Shown one piece after another: positions 24,241-36,100 of a stretch of DNA of 64,000 bases. How positions within the stretch are numbered: the first letter of the stretch is position 1; the number at the start of each line of letters is the position of its first letter. Made by a program: the position numbers and the translations under genes. Source of the stretch: Adiantum capillus-veneris (lineage: Eukaryota > Streptophyta > Polypodiopsida > Polypodiales > Pteridaceae); NCBI GenBank assembly GCA_014529385.2, contig CM043962.1, positions 45,009,598 to 45,073,597 of the forward strand, read 5' to 3'. A model generated the notes under the pieces. That model worked only from the letters and a program-made list of their open reading frames with translations, ran no database searches and was not told the DNA's origin.

Positions 24241-27200
24241 CATTATCGTCCTTGGAGGTCAAATATGACCTATGGGACCAAAGTTACATGTGATGTAGTA
24301 TGTGTATGGCTGATGAGTGACTCTCGATGCTCCAAAATTGTAGTGATGAGAGTCGCAATGGAGAGCCCACACTTTGGCTGGGAGAGGAAAGTGTGTAGGT
24401 CTAAGTTATGGCTGAAAATGTGAGAGAAGCAAGTTCGGATGTGATCAAAAGCTGAGCACTCTAGTAGTGTGTGGTACTCAGACTCTCGAACTTGCAGTGA
24501 GCATAATGTGCACAATCGATTTGACTCTTCTCCATTGCCCCAACGCCCTATCTCGCATCGAAGGAAATGGGAGCTAAGCCGAATTGCTGCGATAGTGCGT
24601 ATCGCGGACAAGGGAATAGGCTCAAGCATGTAAGTGTGAGTACGGTTTCCTCTCTCAGCGAAGAACATGGTTTTGTAGTTGGGGGCAATATAGGTGGTGT
24701 AATGTATGAAGCGTGACCCACCGGATTTCTCCCAAGCCGTAATACATTGGCGTTGTAGAAAAGCTTCATTCACTTGAGAGTCAATTGAAGCATCATGTAG
24801 CAAGTGTAATGCATCCCATCTCCCAAACCACTTCTTTATGTCTTGCATCCATCCCGTGCTCAAGATCTTGCTTTTATGCGTCTTTTGAACTTTTTTGCTT
24901 GCTTCCCATGCAATTGTAGGAAGTCGATGTGAGGGGTTTTGACGCATCTTTATCATGTACTCCACAACCCTTTCCATGCCCATAACCTCAATTGGAAGAG
25001 ATCCCGACTCAAGAAGTAGGAGCATATATGGTGTTTGTGTCTTAACTTGGAGAAAGTTTGTAAGAAAACGCTTTTGGACATTCTCAAACTCTTTCCAAGT
25101 AGACTTTGAGATGCTCCCGCCCCACACTTCAACTCCATAAAGGAGAACCCGTGTCACCAATGCATCAAAAAGATACTTCTTGAGAACCCAACACTTGATG
25201 TTTCCCGCATTACACATGTTCTCAAATGCATAATATTCTCTCTTTCCCGCTTCCAAACGACGCATAGCACATTCATGCCACTTGTGATTGGATGGAACCT
25301 CAAGGCCAAGGTACTTAAAGCTCTCAACAACTTCAAGTGTCTCGTTGTTGTACACAATGCATGGCTTCTCCTTATGGTTGGTTTTCACAAGCATAACCTT
25401 TGTTTTGGATTCATTTACAATTAGCCCACTATGCAAGCAAAAGTTCTCAAGGACAACCATAAGCTTTTGTGCATCTTCTAAAGTGTGTGCTAGAAGCACT
25501 ACATGACCCGCATACAACAAAAGCATGATTACCGCATTGCAAATAGTGACCTCTTCAATGTCTTCTTCTTGCATAAAGTCAAGTACCATTTGTTCCAATT
25601 GATCGATGCATAGACCAAAGAGAGTTGGTGACAATGGACATCCTTGTTTAACCCCAATAGAGCTTACAAAAATTTCTGAAATTTCTCTTCCCATGCGCAA
25701 TTGACAAATCACCTTCTCATAGATTCGAGAAACCACAAGCATAAACTCACTTGGCACTTGGAGTTCTTCCATCCTTCTCCACAAATTGTTACGTGGAATC
25801 ATATCAAAGGCTTTCTTAAAGTCCACAAAACAACAATACAATCGCTTGCCTTTCAACCGACTTTCCTCCATGAGAACACGAAGAGTGACAAGATGATCAA
25901 TGGTGCTATGGCATCGACGAAAACCCGCTTGTCCCTTTGCACGCTTGTCATTCTCTTCAGCCCAATCACTCAATTTCATCTCCATTAGCACCCAAACAAC
26001 TTTGCCATAAGAGACCCAATCATTATAGTCCGGTAGTTGCTTACATTCTTTACATCCCCTCCTTTATGCAAAGGCTTAACCCAATTAGTACTCCAATCAT
26101 AAGGCATACCATGTTGAAGTGCAATGTTGAACATATCACACATCCACTCATGGGTAAAATCTCCCGTCCATTTGATCATCTCCGGCTTGATACCTTGAAG
26201 ATCTCCCGCTTTGCGAGTGGCCAACTTTTCAAGTCCACCGCATGCATCCTCAATAGTGAAAAAACACGGCATACATGGGAGTGAACCATAAAATGGCATT
26301 TTTTCAATATTTGCTTGCTCATATAATTGCCTACAATGTGTGTACATATCCACTAGACTCAAGTTACCAAAATTCTCAACCCGCTTGCCTCTCAAGTTTC
26401 TCCAAAATCTTCCACATGCATGTGCCTTTTCTTGGACTTGAAATTCTTGTTGCTTTACTTCCCATCTTCTTCTCTTCTTTTGAATCAATGCCTTGTATGT
26501 ATGCAAATGACTTTGATAGTTGTCTTTGTCCATAGTTGCATCAAGCTTTATCAAGGACTTTTGAGCATCTTGACATTCTTTATCAAACCACCTTTTGCGT
26601 GATCTATCTTTGTTGATACCATGGAGATGCTTTATGGCAAAGCATTCTTCCGCACAAGAACAAATAGCTTTCTTGAAAGTTTCCCATTTAGTTTCCAATG
26701 GTGCATCACATTGAAGCTTTGTAATCCATAATTTTTGCTGAACCTTTTCAATGTACATTGGTGCCCGTTTGAAATCCATACATAGTGATAACTTCTCTTT
26801 CCTTTGGCTGAGATTATCATGCTTAGTTGCTTCTCCACATGAAAGGTCAATACATAAGGTGCGATGGTCGGATTCCGGGGTCCATTGACCAAACATAAAA
26901 CTCTTTATGCGATACATGATGGCTTCAGAGAGTAGAATATAGTCAATCACACTATCCCCATTATGTCTCCTACATGTAAATCCATTGGTTCCACTCCACA
27001 AAGATACACCATTGGCAATGAGCATACCCGTGCTATTACACATGTGTAAAAGTAACTTTCCATAGTGATCCGGCTCTTTCTCATCCATTGAAGTACGATC
27101 ATACAAGTGAACTTCCTCCAACTCCTTTGAAATGTATGGCATATCAAATTGTTGAGTATCATGTTGCAATGTTTTTGTGCGAGCATTCATATGCCCAAAT

Positions 27201-28847
27201 ACAATAACATCACCTTCACCTTTGAAATAAGCAATGTCCTCTTCCAAATTAGAAAATGGTTGATCTCTATCCATGCAAGCATAAAAGGGAGAATCATGAT
27301 GAGGAATGTAGCAACCGGCTACAAAAATGGGTGCTCTTTTTGGTGTCATAATTTTCAGCCATACATAACGTTTGTACTTGTCATCTTTCACAATTGATAC
27401 AAAATCTTCCAATCCTTTCTTAACCATACATGCTAACCCTCCTTGTCCTCTTCGTTGCTTGAGATTCTTTGACCACATCAATGAATGTACAGTGTAATCC
27501 TCCAAGCCGTTAATCCTTTGTGTATCATGCTCCCAAGTTTCAACAAGAAGTACAACATCGGCTTTGCTTGTTAGTTCATCAATGCCAACCCCCGCATTCC
27601 ATGGGTATCCATTACAATTCCAAAAGCATATTTTCAATTGTAACTCGGTCTCATAGGTCACGCATCCCTATTTGCTTGAGAGACTTGCCTCCTCCTTGGG
27701 CACATTTTCTTCATGAGAGATCTCCTTGTTTTTATTATTCTTTTCCTCATATGCCTTGTGACGCATATTTTGTTGCTTAATAGTGCGATCTTCACATACA
27801 AAACATTTTGTATCCCTCAAATAGATCCAACTATTATCAAGGATAATCTTTCGCTTGGTCTCATCCGGCATGGTGCATACAATTGGCCGTTCTCCCGAGC
27901 GAGGAGGTCTTTGCTTCCCCACTCTATGTGCTCCATAGACCATAACTCCGGACATGCCAAAGTGGGTTTTGAAGAAATCTTCAATAACAATGGCAAGAGA
28001 AGGAGGTGTCTCTAACTTCTCTTCGGGAATTCCACGAATAACAATGTTCTTGGGACGTCGCTCCCGTTCCTTCAACTCCTCCACATCCACATTCTCAACA
28101 TTCTTTGTTTGAACCATAGCTTGCATGAGTGAGGAATTAGAAACCACATTGCTACCACATACATCAGCCCAAGACTTGTTTGTGCATACATTTTTCATGT
28201 CGCATACATCCCGGCTCATAGTGTCAAATTTCTCCTCTTTCAATACATGGTCATGCTCTACTTTGCTCATCCGCTCCTTCAAAGCATTCAAGTCCACAAG
28301 AGAGCGTTTACATTCCTTGACTTCCTCTTCAAGTTGCATCAAACGTGTTGTTTGCATCTCAAGTGTCCTCTTGAGATTCTCATTCTCAACCACAAGTACC
28401 CTTAGTGTGCCATTCTCCATTGCAAGTGCTCGTAAGTCTTTGCCTTGTTTGTTTACGGTCTCTTGCAATGATACCAAGTACGCCATGATCATGGTTTCCG
28501 ATGTCGTTGGTTGGGTGGTTGTGTTGCTATCTCCACACTTAGGAGATTTTGGATCATTTTCCACAATGGTTGTGGACCTTGTTGAAGAAGAAGAACCCTT
28601 GCGAGTGCCGGAAGACATTGTATGTAAAATAGGAGATGAGAATCAATTTTGTTGAACCTGTTCACTTCGGAAATGCTGCTACAGAAACGCCTTCCATAAC
28701 TCTGAAATTTTTTGTCTTTACATCAATGCGTAGAGGACTTCGTGCTCTTCGGTTGAGGCTATAGATCACCCAAATCGGAGTTCGGATGAAGAAGTTATGA
28801 TCAAAAGAGTGGACTGCTGTTTACTAGGTCAAAAAACGGCTGCGTTT

Positions 28848-28923
<76 letters not shown>

Positions 28924-30394
28924 TAACCGGCCCGTAGGGCGGTAGGCGTTGGCTTTCACCCGAAATTCTTTACTTTAAGCACACACACAGAGCACTTTGC
29001 AAAGGAGACCTGTAACGGGAATTAACACTTAATCACACACACGGCTCGGAAGCTAGAATGCTCCGAGCAGACGCCGACAACCTGTAGGCCCCAAAATTGA
29101 CGCCCCTTTCGGTATTTCTTTATTCTTTAGGAGGGTAAATTACAAGGTAAGGTCCTGGGAATCCTTCACGTGTATCCACCTAGATACCATTTGATTTGGC
29201 CAAATTTCGGCAGCATAACAGCCCCAAAACTTGCGCGGAACCAATTCCCCTGCTAGAACTCACTTGCACTGGCTTATACCCTCTGATTCTTGTCCAAAAA
29301 CAGTAAATTCAGCACGCTGTATTTACTGGTTTTTGCCTTGTTTTCAGCTCCAAACAGTCCCCTAAGTGTCCTCTGCCAGTGGGGCACGATTCCCAATGGT
29401 CCTGGCGTCCGTATGGCTAAAAAACAGTAAAATTACAGCGCATACACAGCGCTGATTTTGCACCTGTATGGTGAGGTTATGACCCTCACCAGTGCATGCT
29501 TTGGAGCAGCGACTAGCTACCCCTGTTCCTGCTCAAGGAGGCTCTTGCCTCAGCACAAAAGCATGAACCCACACAATTGTACATCAGTCAAATGAATAGC
29601 CCTCTTGTGGGGCATCACATAACTGCACGTAGGGGAGAGAGAGAGCAGTGTGTAGTGTGCAGGGCATCACTCCTAGCACCACACTGTACATGAGAGGGAA
29701 AGGAAGCACTCCATAGCTCTTAACCTGTGACAAAAACTGAAATGAGGCCTCTCGCAGCATAAAATTCAGCGCCACTTCTTCTGCAAGAGGAAAGTGCATG
29801 AAAATTCGACACTTGGCGCATTTACAAGCATTTGCCCGTTTCGGGTTCGCCGCTTAAAAATATCCTGACCGGTTGCCCAGTTGACTTCGCGGCAGAGTTG
29901 TAAAATGTTCCCCTAGTCATACCGAAGGTAATGACGCGAACATATTTCACGGCCCAAAATAGCAGTTTCCTAAATTTTAGGAGATGCTTCCGTTGGGCTC
30001 CCACTGGTCTTTTGACCATCTATCCTCATTGGAGCCGCATCCAAAAGTGCAATGTGGCCCAACTGTCGGATACTTTTTGTTGGTAGTCCCACCTTGACTT
30101 TACGCCTTAATTGAGTTCACTTCCTAGTATCCACCAACTTGCTAAGTGCGACGGGGGGACCTATATGATCTTGCTCTGAGCCTAGACATCCTCTTACCAT
30201 ACGAATTCCAGTGCTGACCACTTCCCGTCTGCGGGTGAATGTACCGTTCACATTGGCCATACAATGTCCGACCGTTTGCTACTTCAAAAAGAGGGTCTCA
30301 AAACAAATAAAATAAACCCCATTGGAAAGAAACCAACAACCAAGGTTAGCAGTTGCCACATCTCTGTGACATGGTTAATAATTGCCACGTCCTC

Positions 30395-30447
<53 letters not shown>

Positions 30448-33073
30448 GCGATGGACACACAAGAGACAGATGGAAAAGGTTGGCAAGCCCCAATAACTCC
30501 AAATGGCAAAAACTGCTTTGTACAAGATGGCAAGATATGAATGGGAGAGTGCATCCTCCCCCTCCTATATATAGGAGAATAGGGAGTAGGTAGGGCAAAC
30601 CAAAAGCCCCAACGACCATGCACAAAAAAACCATAAATGAGACAAAAATGGAAAAGGACCAGAAAAGGTCTGGCCGGGCAAAGTGCTGAGCAAAACCCTA
30701 AATGTGCCTGAAGATCCCTGTCCAACAGGTGTACGGGTGGCCAATCCACAACCAAGGGTCAATGCACGTGATGTGTGTGAAGCCTCTAGGCAGGGTGCGA
30801 AGCATTTGGAGATGAAGAATCTAACACCCCCCCTCAACGGCAGATGCGGAGTCGCTGAGGAAGAAGATGCAACACGCTTGGCAAATCTGGAGTGTGAAAA
30901 AAAGAAGTGCCAGCCAAACAAAAAACGACGAACCGTCCATCACCAATGTGATGATGACCGAAGCTAGGTCAGGCTGATCAAGTCGCACAAGGAAGTTGAT
31001 GGAGAGGCTAACAACAGAACAAGTAGCTGAAGAGGATATATGAGGGAAAGATGGAAAACGAGCCAGGAGCTCATCGGTGAAGGTCAGTAGAAGAGAGAGA
31101 ACCCCCCCCCCCCCCCTTGAAGCAGAGCACTCTGACACAAAAGGATAGAAGGCCAAGGTGGTAAATCCGGCAAACTCCAAGACAAAAAAGTGATCTCAAT
31201 CATAAGAGGGAAGAAGGAGGTGGATGAAACGAGAGGATGAAGCCACCGGCCTGTGAAGGGCTAGAGATGGCGGTGGCAAACGTTTGTCGAGAAGCCGTCC
31301 CATCCTCAGGATCTGAATCCTTCTTGCGGTCCCGCCGTCGTTTATAACATTTTGTTTCAAAATGACCTTTCTTTCCACAATAGGTACAAGTAATGTCAGG
31401 GCGAGAAGGTGTACAACTAGGTCCAGACTGTTCGGGAGTACTATCACCCTACTGGATGTAGAAACCAATGCAATAGCATTCGCAGAGGCGTTGGAGGTGG
31501 CTCTGTCCAGAATGCGCGAAGCTATCTGCTGCACAGCGGGTAAGAGCTCCTCCCAAGTGATAGGAGTAGGGCGCGTGGAGGTAGTAAGTGACTGGAACAA
31601 GGAATCATAAGTGTCCGGAAGCTTGAGCAGCAAATGAGTTGCTATGCCCTTGGAAGAGATCTCGTGACCACAAGCTGCTAGCTCATCATGGAGTAGAAGC
31701 ATGCGGGATATGAAGTCCTGGATAGTCGAAAATGACGAGACCTGTAAGTCCATCAAAGTCTTCTCCATAGCGAGGATCCTTCCGGGTGTCTTCGCCTCGT
31801 ACATGTTACAAAGGAAACCCCATACCTCATATGTAGTGGTGTGAGAGCGTAAAGACGTCAACACGCTATCCGGACAGTTTATGAGTAAGAAAGAGTAAGC
31901 TCTGTGATGGTTCAAATTCCACCGATTCACCATAGCCTGTGTAACCACAATACTTGATCCGCCAGAAGCAGTACCATGAGAAGAAGTAGATGAGGAGCCA
32001 GCACGTGTAACTACAGAAGAAGTGGTAGCTGACGATGTCAATGTAGGAGCACCAGATGTAGGAGCAAGGCCGGGACACATGGCATTGGCAGTATCAGTAA
32101 GCCAGTCCCAAAGGTCAAATTGCATAAGCATCACCATGATCTTCATCTTCCAGACGACAAAGTTGGAGCCATCAAGCTTTTCGCCGGGAGGAAAGATGGG
32201 CATGGCTGGGAGTGTCGCCATAGGTACAGACAAAAAATCAGCAGAGAAGTCTCGTGTGTAAAATCAGAAGCAAAGGTGAGGATAGGATCGGAAAACCACG
32301 TTGGAAAGAATGCCAGAAGACCGCGAAGTAGGGGGTACGTGACGGGAGAGGCAAGGGAAACCCGAAGGGATGCCGATGAAGCAAAGTCGAGGTGCTGTCC
32401 AAACCTGAAATTGCAGCAAAAGGGAGCTCGAAACACCGCGAGAACGCAGGAGTTTGAGCGAAACCCAGGTGATGAACAACGGATGCCGAGAAGGTAAGGT
32501 GAGGGCTGTAAATGCACCAAAACAGGCTGAAAATCTGCAGGTAAGTGATCGGGAAATCGCCGGCAATAATCACGTGAGGATTCAACTTCAAAGCGGGAAG
32601 ACCAAGGGGCAAGGAGCGGGGCTCCGGCTGTCCAAGATCGGCGGCAAAAGAAGGCTGAAGTGGCGATGGAAACGCTGGTCCAAGTTGTTGCTGTCCTGCT
32701 AAAAAATGCAAGGCCAAAGGGTTGCTAGCTGAAAAACGCTAGTGCAGGAAAAACTAAGATCCAAAAGGCTGGCTGTCTTGCAACAAAAATGCTATTCAAA
32801 TGGCTGCTTGGCTGCCAAAAACGCTGATGCAAAGGATAGGCAGTAGGTGACGATCTGGTAGAGGGAGGGAGGGCGAGAGCAAAGGGTGCAGAAGATGATG
32901 CTTGCAACCAAAAACGCTAGGGCTGCAACAAAAAAACGCTAGATCCCAAAAACGCAAGAGGAAGAAGAGGCACTTCTTCGCCATGGAACTCTCCGCGAGT
33001 GTCCTCCCAGCTGTAGGCGATGGCAGATCCAAGCCTAGAGCTCTGATACCATGTCAGAGTGAGCAGCGGTAGG

Positions 33074-33130
<57 letters not shown>

Positions 33131-36100
33131 TGGCAATGGACACACAAGAGATTGATGGAAAAGGCGGGCAAGCCCCAATAACTCCAGATGGCAAAAACTA
33201 TGTACAAGATGGCAAGATATGAATGGGAGAGTGCATTCCCTCCCTCCTATATATAAGAGAATAGGGAGTAGGTAGGGCAGACCAGAAGCCCCAACGACCA
33301 TGCACAAAAAAACCATAAATGAGGAAAAAATGGAAATGGAGCAGAATAGGTCCGATCGTGTAAAGTGCTGAGGAAAACCCTAAATGTGCCTGAAGATCCC
33401 TGTCCGCAGGTGTACGGGTAGCCAACCCACAACCAAGGGCCAGTGCACGTGATGTGTGTGGAGCCCGTAGGTAGGGTACGAGGCATCTGGAGATGAAGAA
33501 TCTAACCAGTAGAACCCTGAAGTCTGTAAAGTATATCATCGATCCTTCGAATGGGGAAATCTGTTTTGGTTCATTATTTCTTTATTTTGGGCTCGGCTAA
33601 CTCTGTAAGGTGGCCGGTTCGATGGTGTACTATGGAGATCAATCATGTGATCTTTAGGACGTGAAGGAGGCAGCTCGCCTGGTATGCCCTTAGAGAAATA
33701 GTCAGCTTGAGGTTGTAGAAAAATCTTGTCGTTCCTTTTCAAGGTCAAACATATTTGACCTTTGTTTATCATTCTGTTCTTTCAAGAAGATCGAATAAAT
33801 AAAAAGACTGGATTTCATCAAATGGTACGTACTCGCCTTTCAATTTTACATCAAGTACAATCTCTTTGTCCTTCTCATTCTTCAAGATGGTTTTCCTTGC
33901 CCTAAAATTGACCACGGCATTGTTCTTGGGGAACCAAGGGATTCCTCGGAGGACGTCATACCCTTCCAAAGGCATGATGTAAAAGTTCTCGTGCCCTAAA
34001 TATCCCTGACAATGCAATCGTAGTTTGCCAATGACAGGTGTAGTGGCAACATCCCATCCGGGTTCCGCAAGAACAGTCTTGGCCTGTGGCTCCATGTCCT
34101 TGGGCGTAATTCCAAATCGAGCCGCCAATTCAGTTGAAGTTGGCCTTGGCTTCTCCATCAAAGAAGGTAAAGGCTTCCTGGTCTCGCACTTTGCCCTATG
34201 CTTTGCAAAGTTCTGTATTTTCGTTCATTTGATCAAGGTCGGTGATCCCCACAAAATCTGGTACTAGTCCTGCTTTCATCTTTCCTTTTCTTCCGCGCTC
34301 GGCTACTGCACTATAACTCTCTGTGGCTTATCTTCTGGTGGTCCTCTGGTTCATCTTCTTTTCAAGAGTTCTGTCCAGCTCTTTCTACGAGTACATGTTC
34401 CACTTTTTTGCACTCGTCTGTCCTTTCAGCTTTCCTCTTGTCTTGAGAAGAGCATCAACAGCCTCATGCCATCTCGAGGAAATCTCATCAATTGGGTAAT
34501 TCTTCAGGTGTTTCGCAAATCTCGGGTCTTTGGAGTACTTGATCAATCTTTTCACACACGTGTCAACTTGCAATTGACGCTTGTACTAAACTTCTCCGCC
34601 GAAAAATTTGCCAAAATCTTCATTCTTTTCTTCGTTTCCCGCGCCGGATTTCAACCTTTTTTTTTTCCTCTGCCTACCCACCGAGAAGTGTCATCTCTAT
34701 TGGATTCTCTGCGAGAACCCATGTGTAATTTGGAGTTCTTTATGGCTTATGCCCTGTAAGACAGAGCAATGAAGACATTTTACAGGCATTTGGCATTTAT
34801 TATTCAATTCCACCATTTTCCAGGGTCGTGGGGGTGTAGGGGAGCTTGCTCGACCCAGCATGAGATTGGTATATAAGCAGATAGGGGGCGCCCATTTCCA
34901 ACAGAAGCGGCAGCAGAAGAAGCTCAGGCGACTTGCAGTGCACCTTCTCAGCAAGACTGGCAGAAGGCCCTAGCGTTTTCAGCCAACAGAAGCAGCCAAC
35001 GTTTACAGTTTCAGCCCGTTCTTTTCAGATTTCAGCATCTGCGTTTTCAGCGCGCGCATCGTCGTCGAGTTGTCGTCATCGCCATGCTCGCCGACACAGT
35101 GTCAGTATTCAGCAGAAAGTCAGCGTTTTTGTAGATTTCAGCATTTCACCCCTAGCGTTTTCAGTTTTCAGCCATCCTCCTCGTTGTCATCATTGTCGTC
35201 GACATCGTCTGCAAGTCCATTGCATCTAGACCATTGTACCAGATTTGTGCAATCTATAGCATAGACCTCTCTCGCCATAGAGAGGAGGGCCCTTGGAGGA
35301 GGGTTTGAGAACCGTCCGATGTCGTATTCTTCTCTCTCTCTTTCTCTCAGTCTCAACACTTTCATTCACAGTAGCATTCACTTTGTTTATGATCATTGCA
35401 CTCTCTCTCTAAAGGAACAGAAGGCTCTTCCTTCCGTAAGTAAAAGGAACCCTTGAGCACAATTCGGAGCACTCATCTTGAGCAATATCAACATTCACTT
35501 CCGCTGCACCTTACATTGGTATCAGAGCTTTGGCAGTGTTCTGTATCACTCAAGGAAAGAACCACAAGAATTTTTTGTCTTGTTGCGGTCCTCTATAAAG
35601 GGGGTTGATATAAAAGGCAAAAACTTGGATTTTTGTAACGATTGCCTTTATGGAAAGCAAAAGAAATCTTCTTATTACTGTGGTGTCTCTCGCAAAGCTA
35701 ATCCTCTTGATCTTATTCACTCCGATGTATGCACTATGCCTGTTAAGTCTTTTTGTGGTGCATTGTATTTTGTTACATTCATTGATGACTGTACTAGGAA
35801 AGGATGGGTGCATTTGTTGAAAAATAAGAGTGAGACTTTTAATGCTTTTAAGAAGTTTCATGCTTTTGTCACTACGTAAAAGAGTACTAAGCTTAAATGT
35901 CTCAGATCTGATAACGGAGGAGAGTATGTATTTATTGAATTTAAGTGTTTTTGTGATGAAAATGGGATTAAAAGGGAGTTGACAACCCCTTATAATCCGT
36001 CTTCTAATGGTGTGGTTGAGAGGTATAATCGTACTTTATGTGAGAGAGTGCGTTGCATGTTGTCCACCGCTAATCTTTCCCAAGAGTTTTGGTGGGAGGC

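Larger units (their letters stand above)
24238..28850 (-). mobile_element. Full-length LINE inserted inside a (GA)n tract
   Basis: Minus-strand non-LTR element of 4613 bp with ORF1 (28618-27668) and ORF2 (27661-24270). Its 3' end reads ATAATGAAA followed by (TC)n with no poly(A), and its 5' end also abuts (TC)n, so it sits within a GA/TC microsatellite. That tract belongs to the Copia-C 3' LTR. Only one frameshift is seen over 4.4 kb of coding sequence, yet catalytic residues are changed. Confidence 0.85.
24181..33507 (-). mobile_element. Copia-C: gag-only LTR element (TR-GAG type) with nested insertions
   Basis: TSD AGTAG at 24176-24180 and 33508-33512. 5' LTR 33052-33507; 3' LTR in pieces (24181-24237, GA tract 28851-28921, 30397-30826). 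The internal region (30827-33051) holds a polypurine tract, gag and leader, but no protease, integrase or RT, so it would need enzymes supplied by another Copia. The last base of the 5' LTR has changed from A to C. Its LTR resembles that of Copia-A. Without inserts it is about 3.2 kb. Confidence 0.82.
20935..34573 (-). mobile_element. Gypsy relic split by Copia-C
   Basis: Minus-strand Ty3/gypsy pol in two parts: integrase, RNase H and reverse transcriptase at 20935-24180, and the start of RT, protease and part of gag at 33508-34573. Excising 24181-33507 and one AGTAG restores an in-frame RT reading [20 protein letters not shown]. Neither LTR was found; the left edge abuts the truncated Copia-A LTR and the right edge fades near 34.6-34.7 kb. 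Confidence 0.85.
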
